Shown piece after piece: positions 25,188-34,383 of a stretch of 64,000 nucleotides of DNA (position 1 is the stretch's first letter; each line of letters starts with the position of its first letter). Both the position numbers and the translations under genes were made by a program. The stretch is taken from the NCBI RefSeq assembly GCF_002205895.1, contig NZ_NJDE01000021.1, forward strand, positions 1 through 64,000, read 5' to 3'. The notes under the pieces are model-generated. The model was not told where the DNA came from, made no database searches, and was given only the letters and a program-made list of their open reading frames with translations. Source of the stretch: Saccharibacillus sp. O23 (lineage in GTDB: Bacteria; Bacillota; Bacilli; Paenibacillales; Paenibacillaceae).

Positions 25188-25415
25188 TCAGATTCCTACT
25201 TCTACGGTTTCCCGTTCTTGCTTCGACGCAGCAGAGTCCGATTTTACGGTTTCGATCCCGCGAACTTCCAACTCCATAAGCAGGTCCGTGTACAAACGCT
25301 TGGCCTGCTCGCAGGCTGCGGTGATATCGTTCTCCCGTACCGTTTTGTAAATCCCCCGAAGTTTCGCGTTGTAAGAATTGTGATCCACTTTCACCCATGC
25401 TGGAATGATTTGCAT
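25188..25415 (-). CDS. small protein of unknown function
   Basis: 75 residues starting MQIIPAWVKVDHNSYNAK. Mostly helical and charged with no membrane segment; no family recognised. GGGGGAG lies 10 bases before the ATG; a GTG four codons earlier has no better site. It has its own promoter and a terminator, which supports a real, single-gene unit. Confidence 0.65.
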   Translation of the reverse strand: MQIIPAWVKVDHNSYNAKLRGIYKTVRENDITAACEQAKRLYTDLLMELEVRGIETVKSDSAASKQERETVEVGI

Positions 25416-25559
25416 TACGAATTCCACTCCCCCAAAAAAATCGTTTAAACAGCCCCCTGACCGACATTGGTCCGCCTTATTCGTTAATTCCCCCCTTTAC
25501 CGCGTTACGACATCATTGTGACATTGAAAATTTTAATGAATTTCTCATTTCCTAACATT

Positions 25560-25588
25560 AATCTAAACGTTTTTCTGAATTTTCTCAA
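25560..25588 (-). promoter_or_regulatory. promoter of the 75-residue protein gene
   Basis: Minus strand TTGAGA, 17-base spacer, TAGATT, inside a strongly AT-rich gap. Confidence 0.55.
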
Positions 25589-25635
25589 TTGTTTTTTCAC
25601 TTTTTGGGACTTCGTTCCTGCTTCCGGAATCGAAA

Positions 25636-26094
25636 TTAATTTTCGATGGCTTGAAGAACTTCGTCCACGTGTCCTTCGACTTTGACTTTGCGCCATTCGC
25701 GGATCAGCTTGCCTTCTTCGTCGATCAGGAACGTCGAGCGGACGATGCCTTCGTACTCTTTGCCGAAGTTTTTCTTGAGCTGCCAGACGCCGAACAGCTC
25801 GCTGACTTGGTGGTCAACGTCGGACAGCAGAAGGAACGGCAGGTCGTATTTGGCCCCGAATTTCTCGTGCGAAGCGACGTCGTCCGCGCTGATGCCGATC
25901 ACCGCCGCGTTCTTCGTCGTGAAATAACTCTCGGAATCGCGGAAATCGCAAGCCTGCTGCGTGCAGCCCGGCGTCATGTCTTTGGGATAGAAGTAGATGA
26001 CGAGCTTCTTGCCTCGATAATCGCCGAGCTTGATCTCTTCCCCGCCGACCGCGGGCAAGCTGAATTCGGGAACTTGTTGACCGACTTCTACCAT
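25636..26094 (-). CDS. bcp: thioredoxin-dependent thiol peroxidase (BCP/PrxQ)
   Basis: 152 residues, full-length peroxiredoxin of the BCP class. YFYPKDMTPGCTQQACDFRD holds the peroxidatic Cys (TPGCT) and, five residues on, the resolving Cys, the pattern of atypical two-Cys PrxQ enzymes. It reduces hydrogen and organic peroxides in the cytosol. AAAAGGAG precedes the ATG. Its upstream region is duplicated in inverted orientation 460 bases away. Confidence 0.95.
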   Translation of the reverse strand: MVEVGQQVPEFSLPAVGGEEIKLGDYRGKKLVIYFYPKDMTPGCTQQACDFRDSESYFTTKNAAVIGISADDVASHEKFGAKYDLPFLLLSDVDHQVSELFGVWQLKKNFGKEYEGIVRSTFLIDEEGKLIREWRKVKVEGHVDEVLQAIEN

Positions 26095-26144
26095 AAAATG
26101 AATCGCTCCTTTTCAGTTTGGAAAATGTGGGGGTACGCGCTGGA

Positions 26145-26218
26145 GACGCTCCGGGGGAAGGGGCTTTACGATCGCTGTTTCGATTCGATTTCTTCTTTGA
26201 TTATACTTTTATAAGGTG
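26145..26218. repeat. left arm of an imperfect 74-bp inverted duplication
   Basis: About 85% of the bases match the reverse complement of 26681-26754 by eye: shared blocks include GCTCCGGGGG, GATCGCTGTTTCG, and TATAATC with an AT-rich neighbour. The arm contains TATAAT on the minus strand (26200-26205), a probable -10 of the bcp promoter. Confidence 0.75.
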
Positions 26219-26680
26219 GAAATCGAATCTCAAAGGCGACTTAAGCTTATGCTTCCGATGTGCCTTTCCTTCGGAAAGGCTTTAGTTTCTCCAAGCTCCC
26301 TTCCCCCTCCGCTGATGCGCGTGTACAAGAACATTTTACAAAGAAAACTCGCTGAAAGCGAGAAAGGAGCCGACTTATAGCAGTCGGCTCCTCTCGGCGC
26401 GGCATGCGCCTTGATGATTAAATATCCTTTTTGCGTCCTTCGTTCCGAACTCTATAGCTCTTGATGTCTAGGTTCGGTTCCTCGAACCGCCGACATCCGA
26501 GTCAAAGCCAGACCCGGCTTTCTGCTCTCAAACGAAACGCGATCGCAAGCGCAGCTTCGAAAAGCGCCTTTACCGCCCTTCTCTTTTCCCCCTTCTCCCT
26601 ACCCACCGCCGAGCAGGACGTGAGCGGAGGGGGAGGGGGGAGCTGTAGGAAACGAAGTGCTCGCCTTTGAGGTTGGATTT
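26219..26680. other. gene-free stretch between inverted arms
   Basis: About 460 bases without a credible gene. It holds a GCCTTTC/GAAAGGC hairpin element (26245-26283), a GAGCCGACT/AGTCGGCTC hairpin (26366-26390) that may end transcription weakly, and a G-rich tract at 26629-26640. Confidence 0.6.
26245..26283. repeat. dispersed hairpin element, copy C
   Basis: GCTTATGCTTCCGATGTG followed by GCCTTTC-C-TTCG-GAAAGGC. The same element occurs twice in tandem after the aconitase gene. Confidence 0.6.
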
Positions 26681-26746
26681 CACCCCTATAAAAATATAAT
26701 CGAAGAAATCCAACCGAAACAGCGATCCGTAAGCCCCCCCTCCCCC
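26629..26746. repeat. nested inverted repeats with G-rich arms
   Basis: Outer arms GGGGGAGGGGGG (26629-26640) and CCCCCCTCCCCC (26735-26746) are perfectly complementary; an inner pair GGTTGGATTTC/GAAATCCAACC is at 26671-26681 and 26705-26715. On the minus strand this follows the ABC permease gene and may act as its terminator. Confidence 0.6.
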
Positions 26747-26754
26747 GGAGCGCC
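26681..26754. repeat. right arm of the imperfect 74-bp inverted duplication
   Basis: Inverted, diverged copy of 26145-26218, ending four bases before the stop codon of the ABC permease gene. Confidence 0.75.
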
Positions 26755-26757
26755 TTT

Positions 26758-27543
26758 CTACGACCCTGCCCCGCGATACCTCTTCACCCCCACATTCCAA
26801 CTCACGACCCCGATCGTCAAGAAGATCGCCGCCATGACCGGGGTCAACCAAGCCATATGCACCATCTCTTCCCGACCGAGGAACAGCGAAGCGGGGTAGA
26901 CGCCGACGAAAGCGAAAGGCAAAATCCACGTCAGCAGGAACTGGATCGCGCGGTTATAGATCGTCACCGGGTAGCGGCCGTAGTTCTGGATATTGTACAT
27001 CAGCGGGATGATGCCGGTCGGCGAGTCGGAATAGAACGACAGCGACGTCAGCGTAATATAGATGCCGGTGTAGATCAGAGCCGCGCAGATCGCGAACAGG
27101 ATCATGACCGGGATAAACCACCAAGCGAAATCGAGTCCGAGCTGGCTGCCGCTGACGATCATGATGATCACGCCGATCAGCGAGCCGAGCAGTCCCGGCG
27201 GATCGATGTTTTCCAAGAAAATCTGGAACAGATTATACGCCGGGCGGGTCAGGATGCGGTCCATCTCGCCTTTGACGATGTAACGGTCGCTGAAATTCCA
27301 CAGGTTGACGAAGCAGCTGAACAGCCCGAACGGCACCATGTAGAAACCGTAGACGAACACCACTTCCGACTCGCTCCAACCGCCCAGCGAATCCGTATGG
27401 CCGAACACGACGAAGATGAAGATCAGGTTGCTCGCCTGCATCAGCAGATCCGAGATTACCTCGACCCAGAAGTCCGCGCGGTAAGTCAGCCTTGTTTTCA
27501 TATAATTCTTGAGATATTCGACAACCAAACCGATATAGTACAT
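26758..27543 (-). CDS. ABC-2-type permease
   Basis: 261 residues with six membrane segments and the ABC-2 permease pattern (YGFYMVPFGLFSCFVNLWNFSDRYIVKGEMDRILTRPAYNLFQIFLENI in the middle). With the next two genes it forms an ABC transporter of two different permeases and one ATPase, a layout common in Firmicutes for poorly characterised exporters. GGGAGG precedes the ATG; the gap to the other permease gene is four bases. Confidence 0.85.
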   Translation of the reverse strand: MYYIGLVVEYLKNYMKTRLTYRADFWVEVISDLLMQASNLIFIFVVFGHTDSLGGWSESEVVFVYGFYMVPFGLFSCFVNLWNFSDRYIVKGEMDRILTRPAYNLFQIFLENIDPPGLLGSLIGVIIMIVSGSQLGLDFAWWFIPVMILFAICAALIYTGIYITLTSLSFYSDSPTGIIPLMYNIQNYGRYPVTIYNRAIQFLLTWILPFAFVGVYPASLFLGREEMVHMAWLTPVMAAIFLTIGVVSWNVGVKRYRGAGS

Positions 27544-27547
27544 ATTC

Positions 27548-28342
27548 TCAACCTCCCTGTACGAACAGCCGCTTGCGCGCCGCCCGCCACATCAAGAAGA
27601 TCGGAATCAGCAGAACGAAGAACCAGATCAACTGAATGCCGAATACTTCGAGAATGCCCGTGCCCTGCGTGCGTCCCGTGAATACCGAGCCGGGCAGGTA
27701 CGTGATCGCCTGAAACGGCAGCCACTGCATGACCGAACTCAACCAGCCCGGAAACAAACTGATCGGGATGACGAGGCCGGAGAACAGATCGACGATGACC
27801 CGTTTCATGCGGATCATGCCTTGGTTGTTTTCCACGAAAAAGGCGGTCAGTCCGGTCAACAAGTTCAACTGCGAGTTGATCAGGAAGCTGAAGAACAACA
27901 TGATCAGGAAACCGATCCACGCGATCGGGTCGCTCGGCAGCCGCACCGGGAACAGCAGCAGCGCGATCAGCATGCCGGGAATCATGAACAGCGTGAAGCG
28001 GAACAATCCTTCGCCGAAGCCCTGCATCATCTTGACGAGCAGATAATTGTACGGACGAATGAACTGGATGGCGATCGAACCGTCCCGGATATCGTTCGCG
28101 ATCTCGTAATCCAAGTTGTTGAAATAGAACGCGCGCGCCATCCAAGATACCGCGATATACGTGGTCATCTGGGACGCGGTGAATCCGCCGATCTCGCCTT
28201 GGCCGCCGTAGATCGCCTGCCAAGTGAAATAGTAGACGCCGATATTCAGCATGTAGATCAGGATGCCGGAATAATAATTCACCCGGTACGCCAGCATCGT
28301 CAGAAAACGAATCCGGATAAAGTCGGTGTATGCGCTAAACAT
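27548..28342 (-). CDS. ABC-2-type permease (partner)
   Basis: 264 residues with six membrane segments and the same middle pattern as its partner (DIRDGSIAIQFIRPYNYLLVKMMQGFGEG). The start at 28342 overlaps the ATPase stop by eight bases; the frame open back to 28534 is only a shadow of the ATPase gene. The two permeases probably form a heterodimer. Substrate unknown. Confidence 0.85.
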   Translation of the reverse strand: MFSAYTDFIRIRFLTMLAYRVNYYSGILIYMLNIGVYYFTWQAIYGGQGEIGGFTASQMTTYIAVSWMARAFYFNNLDYEIANDIRDGSIAIQFIRPYNYLLVKMMQGFGEGLFRFTLFMIPGMLIALLLFPVRLPSDPIAWIGFLIMLFFSFLINSQLNLLTGLTAFFVENNQGMIRMKRVIVDLFSGLVIPISLFPGWLSSVMQWLPFQAITYLPGSVFTGRTQGTGILEVFGIQLIWFFVLLIPIFLMWRAARKRLFVQGG

Positions 28343-29387
28343 GAAGAGGCTGCCCGCCTTCCGTATCCGCTCCGCTCGGCTTGGACGCCGAACCGGTCCG
28401 ATAAATCTGCCGCACGATCTCGTCGGTCGTCGTCTCGGTGATCTTGATGTCGGTAATGGCGATATTCGGCTGTCCGACGACTTTCGCCAGCACGTCCGAC
28501 ACGTTGAGCTGCGCAGGCACCAGCACTTCGGCATGCAGATCGTTGTCCGCCGTCCAATCGACCTGCAGATCCGAAGTCAGCGTCCGCAATCTCTCCAACG
28601 GGCAGGCCGCGCCGAATTGGAACGTGACCCGCGTCCCTTGCCCCCAACGCGATTTGAGCGTATCGAGTCCGCCGTCGTAGATGATGCGTCCTTCGTCGAG
28701 CATGATGACCCGCGAACAGAGCGCTTCGATGTCTTGAAGGTCGTGCGTGGTGAGCAGGATGGTCGTTCCGTGCTCGCGGTTCATGTCTTTCAGGAATTCT
28801 CGGATCTCGGTCTTGACGATGATATCGAGTCCGATCGTCGGTTCGTCCAAGAAGACGATCGACGGATTGTGCAGCAGCGCGGCGACCAATTCGCAGCGCA
28901 TGCGCTGGCCGAGACTGAGTTTGCGCACGGGGCGGTTCAGCAGTTCTCCGAGATCGAGGCGCTGCACCAGCTCGTCGAGCCGTTTGCGGTAATCGTTCTC
29001 CGGCACGCCGTAGACTTTGCGCAGCAGGCCGAACGATTCGATGACCCCGATGTCCCACCAGAGCTGGCTGCGCTGGCCGAATACGACGCCGATATTGCGG
29101 ACGAATTTCTCCCGTTCCTCGTGAGGCACGTAACCGCCCACGTTCAGCTTGCCGGACGTCGGAACGAGGATGCCGGTCAGCATCTTGATCGTCGTCGATT
29201 TGCCCGCGCCGTTCTCGCCGATATAGCCGCAGATCTCGCCGGCCGGAATCGAGAACGAGATATCGTTGACGGCGGCGACTTGGTTATACTGCCGGGAGAA
29301 CAAGTCCTGCAGCGCTCCTTTGAGGCCGTCCCGGTTTTTCTGCACATTGAACGTCTTGCTCAGATGCTCCACTTCGATGGCTTTCAT
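28335..29387 (-). CDS. ABC transporter ATP-binding protein (DrrA-like)
   Basis: 350 residues. Walker A GENGAGKSTTIK near 60, Q-loop VFGQRSQLWW near 107, signature LSLGQRMRCELVAAL near 155, Walker B IVFLDEPTIGLD and switch TTHDLQDIE. A C-terminal extension of about 100 residues resembles the regulatory tail of DrrA-type exporters. First gene of the three-gene transporter operon; GAAAGGG precedes the ATG. Confidence 0.9.
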   Translation of the reverse strand: MKAIEVEHLSKTFNVQKNRDGLKGALQDLFSRQYNQVAAVNDISFSIPAGEICGYIGENGAGKSTTIKMLTGILVPTSGKLNVGGYVPHEEREKFVRNIGVVFGQRSQLWWDIGVIESFGLLRKVYGVPENDYRKRLDELVQRLDLGELLNRPVRKLSLGQRMRCELVAALLHNPSIVFLDEPTIGLDIIVKTEIREFLKDMNREHGTTILLTTHDLQDIEALCSRVIMLDEGRIIYDGGLDTLKSRWGQGTRVTFQFGAACPLERLRTLTSDLQVDWTADNDLHAEVLVPAQLNVSDVLAKVVGQPNIAITDIKITETTTDEIVRQIYRTGSASKPSGADTEGGQPLHV

Positions 29388-29721
29388 AGTTGTCCCTTTC
29401 TTGCGGGTCCGTCCGTTAGCGGCGGATGCCCATATTTTGTCCGATAGACCTTATCCTGCGGTTCACCGCAAAAATAAGGGGGTATTCTGCGTGTAAGACC
29501 TGCTCGCGGATCCGGCCGTTCGATTCTGCCGTCCGCGTCAGGACCGCTCTCGCGTCGCCGGTGCCCTCTCTTTCGGGGGCGATCAGCGATTTCCGCATGC
29601 TTCGATATCGCTCAAACAGCGGCGAATTGCCTGCTGCTCCGAAAAAAATTATAATGTAGGGATACCGCGAAGGCAATCCAAGACAAACGGAATCTCCACA
29701 GAAGCGAAAGGAAGAAAACGA
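29388..29721. other. intergenic region between divergent operons
   Basis: Holds a small TGCGGTTCACCGCA hairpin inside CCTTAT/ATAAGG arms (about 29442-29474), of unknown use, and the LCP-gene promoter. No gene seen. Confidence 0.6.
29627..29655 (+). promoter_or_regulatory. promoter of the LCP gene
   Basis: TTGCCT, 17-base spacer, TATAAT, ending 66 bases before the start codon. Confidence 0.75.
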
Positions 29722-30831
29722 ATGACGAAACGGCAGAAGAGGACCCTGGTCTGGGTGCTTTGCATCATTTTCGCATCCGCGGCCGGTTATGCGGCTTACT
29801 ACTTCACGAGCCTGTACAATCAGGTCTCGGGTCTGCAAAAGGTCGGCGAGAACTCCCCGTTCCGCAGCCTGCCCGTAACCGAGACGACCAAGACGACCGT
29901 TCAGGACCCGCCGAAATGGGAAGGCAGCGAACCGGTAAACATCCTGCTTATGGGCGTGGACGCCCGCGGCGTCAAAGAAGGCGAAATTCCTCGTTCGGAC
30001 TCCATGATCGTCGCCTCGATCGATCCGACCCGAAAAACGATCAACTTGTTCTCCATCATGCGCGACACCTACACGGACATTCCGGATCACGGCCGTCAGC
30101 GGATCAACACCGCGATTACGCACGGACCGAATTCCGCCATGCAGACCGTTTCCGACCTGCTCGGCATTCCGATCCAATATTATGTGTACACCGACTTCCA
30201 AGGTTTCATCAAACTGGTGGACGCCGTCGGCGGAGTCGATTTTTACGTGGAAAAAGACATGAAATATCTGAGCGCGGCCGACGAGCATCTGTACGATATC
30301 GATCTTAAAGAAGGCCAGCAGCATCTCGACGGCACGCAGGCGCTGCAATACGTGCGTTTCCGTCATGATCAGCTCTCCGACTTCAGCCGGACGGGACGCC
30401 AACGCGAATTCTTGCAGGCGATCGCCGACAAGTTGAAATCGACCACTTCGATCATGAACCTGCCGGGCATTCTGGAGCAGGTCAGCCCTTATATCGATAC
30501 GAACCTCAGCGTCGGCGACATGTGGAAACTGGCAAGCGTCGCTTACGACAGCAAGATGGGCGGCAGCGAACAGATCCCGCCGAACCCTCTGCTGCGCGAA
30601 GAAACGATCGGCGGCGCGGCCGTGCTGACCGTCAGCAGCGAGAAGAAACTGAAGCAGTTTATCCAAGACACGCTGAACGCTTCCGCCGAAGACGAGACGG
30701 CTCCGGACGGCTCCGTTCCGGCCTCGGACGAAGAAAGCCCGGCCGACGCCGGCGCTTCCACGGCCCCGATGTCCGTCGTCCCTTCGTCCAAGACCGAAGC
30801 GCTCGGCGCCGAAGCGGACGACCGGCAATAA
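29722..30831 (+). CDS. LytR-CpsA-Psr (LCP) family wall ligase
   Basis: 369 residues. An N-terminal cytoplasmic tip and one membrane helix (about 8-30) anchor the protein, with the catalytic domain outside. The LCP core is LLMGVDARGVKEGEIPRSDSMIVASIDP, then INLFSIMRDTYTDIPDHGRQRINTAITHGP and VDAVGGVDFYV, with the conserved Arg and Asp residues that bind polyprenyl pyrophosphate. It attaches teichoic acid-like or other glycopolymers to peptidoglycan. The last 45 residues are Ala/Ser/Glu-rich and probably disordered. AAAGGAAG precedes the ATG. Confidence 0.93.
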   Translation: MTKRQKRTLVWVLCIIFASAAGYAAYYFTSLYNQVSGLQKVGENSPFRSLPVTETTKTTVQDPPKWEGSEPVNILLMGVDARGVKEGEIPRSDSMIVASIDPTRKTINLFSIMRDTYTDIPDHGRQRINTAITHGPNSAMQTVSDLLGIPIQYYVYTDFQGFIKLVDAVGGVDFYVEKDMKYLSAADEHLYDIDLKEGQQHLDGTQALQYVRFRHDQLSDFSRTGRQREFLQAIADKLKSTTSIMNLPGILEQVSPYIDTNLSVGDMWKLASVAYDSKMGGSEQIPPNPLLREETIGGAAVLTVSSEKKLKQFIQDTLNASAEDETAPDGSVPASDEESPADAGASTAPMSVVPSSKTEALGAEADDRQ

Positions 30832-30893
30832 GCCTTCCGGACAAAACTTAACCAAATCGCCCTGTACTCGGGGCGCGAAATTCGGTACGCTGT

Positions 30894-30922
30894 AGGAGCG
30901 CCCTTCGTCGGGCGCTCTTACG
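30894..30922 (+). terminator. terminator of the LCP gene
   Basis: GAGCGCCC-TTCGTC-GGGCGCTC followed by TTA; the T-tract is short. Confidence 0.6.
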
Positions 30923-30974
30923 CGTTAAGCGGCCGATCGCGACCGTATGCCCTATACCGAAAGGATCGTGAATC

Positions 30975-32291
30975 ATGAATTTGCATCGTCCGAATTCCGA
31001 AAAATTGTACGCCGAAGCGCTCGAACATATCGTCGGCGGCGTCAACAGCCCGTCCCGCTCGTTCAAAGCGGTAGGCGGCGGAGCTCCCGTCTTTATGAAA
31101 AAAGGCCAAGGCGCGCACTTCTGGGACGTCGACGGCAACGAATACATCGACTATCTGGCCGCGTACGGCCCGATCATCACGGGCCATGCGCATCCGCATA
31201 TCACCGAAGCCATCCTGCGCGCCGCGCAAAACGGCACGCTCTACGGCACGCCGACCGAGCTCGAGATCCAGCTTGCCAAGATGCTCAAAGGCGCGATTCC
31301 GTCGCTCGACAAAGTCCGTTTCGTCAACTCCGGCACAGAAGCCGTCATGTCGACGATCCGCGTCGCGCGCGCGTATACCAACCGGTCGAAGATCATCAAG
31401 TTCGCCGGCTGCTACCACGGCCATTCCGATCTCGTGCTCGTGGCCGCCGGTTCCGGCCCGTCCACGCTGGGCACGCCGGACAGCGCCGGCGTACCGGCCA
31501 GCATCGCGCAGGAAGTCATCACCGTGCCGTTCAACGATCTGGCCGGCCTCGAACAAGCATTGAACCGTTGGGAAGGCCAGATCGCGGCCGTCATGGTCGA
31601 GCCGATCGTCGGCAACTTCGGCATGGTCATGCCGGAGCCGGGCTTCCTCGAAGGCCTGTGCAAACTGGCCCACGACCACGGCGCGCTCGTGATCTACGAC
31701 GAGGTCATCACCGCTTTCCGCTTCCATTACGGCTCGGCGCAGACCTATGCCGGGCTGGAGAATCACGACGCCATCGTGCCGGATCTTACGGCGCTGGGCA
31801 AGATCCTCGGCGGCGGACTGCCGATCGGCGCTTACGGCGGCCGCAAGCATATCATGGAGCAGGTCGCTCCGCTCGGTCCCGCTTATCAGGCGGGCACGAT
31901 GGCCGGCAACCCGATCTCCGTCTCGGCGGGCATCGCCTGCTTGGAAGTGCTGCAAGGCGACGGCGTCTACGACGAGATGAACCGTCTCGCGATCCGTCTG
32001 ACCGACGGCATCGCCGAATCGGCGAAGCGCCACGGCGTCCCGATGACGATCAACCGGATCCGCGGTTCGTTCTCGACGCATTTCTGCGACCATCCGGTCA
32101 CGAACTACGACCAAGCGCAGGATACCGACGGCGAAGCGTTCGCCGCTTTCTTCCGCGGCATGCTGAACCGCGGCGTCTGCCTCGCGCCTTCGAAGTACGA
32201 AGCGTGGTTCCTGACCACCGCCCATACGGACGAAGATATCGACCGCACGCTGACGGCGGCGGACGAGACGCTTCGAGAAATGGCCCGCTAA
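30975..32291 (+). CDS. hemL: glutamate-1-semialdehyde 2,1-aminomutase
   Basis: 438 residues, a PLP enzyme of tetrapyrrole synthesis (C5 pathway) making 5-aminolevulinate. Signatures are [16 protein letters not shown] at the start, [20 protein letters not shown] near 117, [15 protein letters not shown], and the PLP-lysine in [16 protein letters not shown] near 270. It stands apart from other hem genes, as does the second GSA aminomutase paralog (GsaB/HemL2) of Bacillus, so it may be that paralog. AAAGG lies 11 bases before the ATG. Confidence 0.95.
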   Translation: MNLHRPNSEKLYAEALEHIVGGVNSPSRSFKAVGGGAPVFMKKGQGAHFWDVDGNEYIDYLAAYGPIITGHAHPHITEAILRAAQNGTLYGTPTELEIQLAKMLKGAIPSLDKVRFVNSGTEAVMSTIRVARAYTNRSKIIKFAGCYHGHSDLVLVAAGSGPSTLGTPDSAGVPASIAQEVITVPFNDLAGLEQALNRWEGQIAAVMVEPIVGNFGMVMPEPGFLEGLCKLAHDHGALVIYDEVITAFRFHYGSAQTYAGLENHDAIVPDLTALGKILGGGLPIGAYGGRKHIMEQVAPLGPAYQAGTMAGNPISVSAGIACLEVLQGDGVYDEMNRLAIRLTDGIAESAKRHGVPMTINRIRGSFSTHFCDHPVTNYDQAQDTDGEAFAAFFRGMLNRGVCLAPSKYEAWFLTTAHTDEDIDRTLTAADETLREMAR

Positions 32292-32299
32292 GACAGGCT

Positions 32300-32335
32300 C
32301 GAAGCCCCTTCTCGCAGAGAAGGGGCTTTTTCTCG
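32300..32335 (+). terminator. hemL terminator
   Basis: AGCCCCTTCTC-GCA-GAGAAGGGGCT followed by TTTTTCT. Confidence 0.9.
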
Positions 32336-32427
32336 TCAAACGAAATTCCTTCCGATTCTCCGTTGTGGTGAAAAGCCCTCTTGATCGGTTAAGATAAAAG
32401 AAAAACAGAGCACGGAAAGGAGACGTT

Positions 32428-33375
32428 ATGGACGAAGACAAAGAACAGCGCCGCAAAAATCTCAAAGTGATCCAGTTCGACAAAAACGCCGAGGATCTGA
32501 TCGAAAGCGAAAAACCGAACGTCACCTTCGCCGACGTGGGCGGACTCGAAGAGATCAAGAAAAAGATCCGCATGAATTTCATTCTTCCGCTCAAACAGCC
32601 CGAGTTGTTCGCGGCTTACGGCCGCGAAGCGGGAGGTTCGCTGCTGCTGTACGGCCCTCCGGGCTGCGGCAAGACGTTTCTCGCGAGAGCCGTCGCCGGC
32701 GAGATCGACGCGAGTTTTCTTCATCTGGAGCTTCAGGCGATCTTGTCGATGTACGTCGGCGGCAGCGAGCACAATCTGCACGACATCTTTGAAAAAGCGC
32801 GCGCCGAAGCGCCATGCGTCCTGTTCATCGACGAATTGGACGCGCTGGGCGGCAGCCGTCACGGCATGCGGCAGCACCATGACCGGATGCTCGTCAACCA
32901 ACTGCTGATCGAATTGGACGGTCTGGCGAGTTTTAACGAAAACGTATTTATCATCGGAGCGACCAATACGCCGTGGTATCTCGATTCCGCGCTGCGCCGT
33001 CCGGGCCGCTTCAATAATCTGCTGTTCGTTCCGCCGCCGGAGGAAGAAGAACGCAATCTGATTCTGGATCTCAAACTTGCGGGCAAGCCTTCCGGCGACG
33101 TCAACGTGCGCAAGCTTGCCGAGAGTACCGCTCTGTTCTCGGGAGCCGATCTGGAGCAGTTGGTGCGCGAAGCGACCGAAACGGCGCTGGAACGGGCGCT
33201 CGAGACGGGCGAGATCCAACCGCTCGCGGACACGGATTTTCGCCGCGTGCTGAAGACCCGCCGTCCGTCCACGCTCGATTGGTTCGCCACCGCGCGCAAT
33301 TACGCCACCTTCAGCGATACCAACGGCGAATATGCCCAAGTGCTGGAGTACATCAAAAAACATAAGATCCGTTGA
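32428..33375 (+). CDS. Cdc48/FtsH-like AAA+ ATPase
   Basis: 315 residues: a short N-terminal tail of about 35 residues and one AAA+ module. FADVGGLEEIKKKIR, Walker A LYGPPGCGKTFLARAVAGE, Walker B CVLFIDELDAL, sensor-1 FIIGATNTPWYLD and the Arg-finger RRPGRF are all clear. The C-terminal lid contains SGADLEQLVREA, as in Cdc48-type proteins. No protease or membrane domain is fused, so it is probably a remodelling factor. The TPR protein downstream, 59 bases away, is a likely adaptor. AAAGGAG precedes the ATG. Confidence 0.88.
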   Translation: MDEDKEQRRKNLKVIQFDKNAEDLIESEKPNVTFADVGGLEEIKKKIRMNFILPLKQPELFAAYGREAGGSLLLYGPPGCGKTFLARAVAGEIDASFLHLELQAILSMYVGGSEHNLHDIFEKARAEAPCVLFIDELDALGGSRHGMRQHHDRMLVNQLLIELDGLASFNENVFIIGATNTPWYLDSALRRPGRFNNLLFVPPPEEEERNLILDLKLAGKPSGDVNVRKLAESTALFSGADLEQLVREATETALERALETGEIQPLADTDFRRVLKTRRPSTLDWFATARNYATFSDTNGEYAQVLEYIKKHKIR

Positions 33376-33434
33376 ATCGCGGCACGGAGCCTGTCGGAAA
33401 ACGGCCGTCGTCCGATCTTGTCTGGAGGGAATCC

Positions 33435-34331
33435 ATGAGCGAACAAACCAACGGTCCCGTACCTGCCGAAGTACGCGCGCGGCGGTTCGAATGGCTGCTG
33501 AGCCGCGGGCGCAACAAAGAAGCTTTGACCGAAGCCGGCGAATGGCTGCGCGAAGAACCGGAAACGGTCGGTCCGTACGGCGCTTTGTCGCTGGCCTATA
33601 TCAACCTGCACGATTACGATCGGGCGCTGGAATGTACCGAGCAGATGCTCCGGCTCGATCCGAACGAAGAAGACGCTTGGTTTCTGAGAGCCGTCATCTA
33701 CTATTCGACCCGCGAATGGACGCAGATGCAGGAAGCCGCCGAAGAAGGACTGCGCCTTAATCCTTATCGCGCGCATCTGCATTACCTGCTCGCCAATATG
33801 CATAACAAGTTCGGCCGATTCGATCAAGCGCGTCAGGCGATCGAACGGGCGCTGGATATCGATACGGAGAACGGACTGTATTACGCGCTCTACAGCTACG
33901 TGCTGGCGAATCTGCTTCGGCACGAAGACTCTAGGGAAGCCGCCGAAAACGCGCTGCGCAAAGACGTCGAAACTTCGCAGACTTTTCTGTATCTGGGTTG
34001 GGCGGCGGACCGTCGCGGCGACGTCAAGACCGCCAAAACGATGATGGAGCAGGCCATTCGGCTCGATCCCGACGACGAACAGACGCGTACCGAGTATATG
34101 GAAGCCGTGCAGAAAAACTATTGGTTTTACCGGATCTTTACGCTGCCCGTCTTTTTCAACCGTTTCAAAGCATGGCAGCTTCTGCTGATCTGGGTCGCGG
34201 CTTCCATCCTGTTCCGCCCGCTGGTCATTATTTTGGTCATTCTCTACGGGTTCAGCTTTATCCTGAGCAAAATATTCGTGCATGTTCAAGTGTACGGCTG
34301 GCGCCGCGCGCCGAAAAGGCGGGAGAAATGA
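33435..34331 (+). CDS. TPR protein with C-terminal membrane helices
   Basis: 298 residues. About five to six tetratricopeptide units between residues 20 and 220 (for example YDRALECTEQMLRLDPNEEDAWF, FDQARQAIERALDIDTENGLYY, VKTAKTMMEQAIRLDPDDEQTR) are followed by one or two hydrophobic helices (about 240-275) and a basic tail, so the TPR face is probably held at the inner membrane side. The ATG at 33435 has GGAGGG. It forms a pair with the AAA+ gene. Role unknown. Confidence 0.83.
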   Translation: MSEQTNGPVPAEVRARRFEWLLSRGRNKEALTEAGEWLREEPETVGPYGALSLAYINLHDYDRALECTEQMLRLDPNEEDAWFLRAVIYYSTREWTQMQEAAEEGLRLNPYRAHLHYLLANMHNKFGRFDQARQAIERALDIDTENGLYYALYSYVLANLLRHEDSREAAENALRKDVETSQTFLYLGWAADRRGDVKTAKTMMEQAIRLDPDDEQTRTEYMEAVQKNYWFYRIFTLPVFFNRFKAWQLLLIWVAASILFRPLVIILVILYGFSFILSKIFVHVQVYGWRRAPKRREK

Positions 34332-34346
34332 TTCTCCCGCCTTTTG
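34314..34346. terminator. bidirectional terminator overlapping the TPR stop codon
   Basis: AAAAGGCGGGAGAA/TTCTCCCGCCTTTT. The loop holds the TGA stop of the TPR gene; the structure serves the converging hybrid kinase gene too. Confidence 0.85.
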
Positions 34347-34383
34347 CCGTGCGACGCCGATCGCGAACTTCGGCGGCTCTCGT

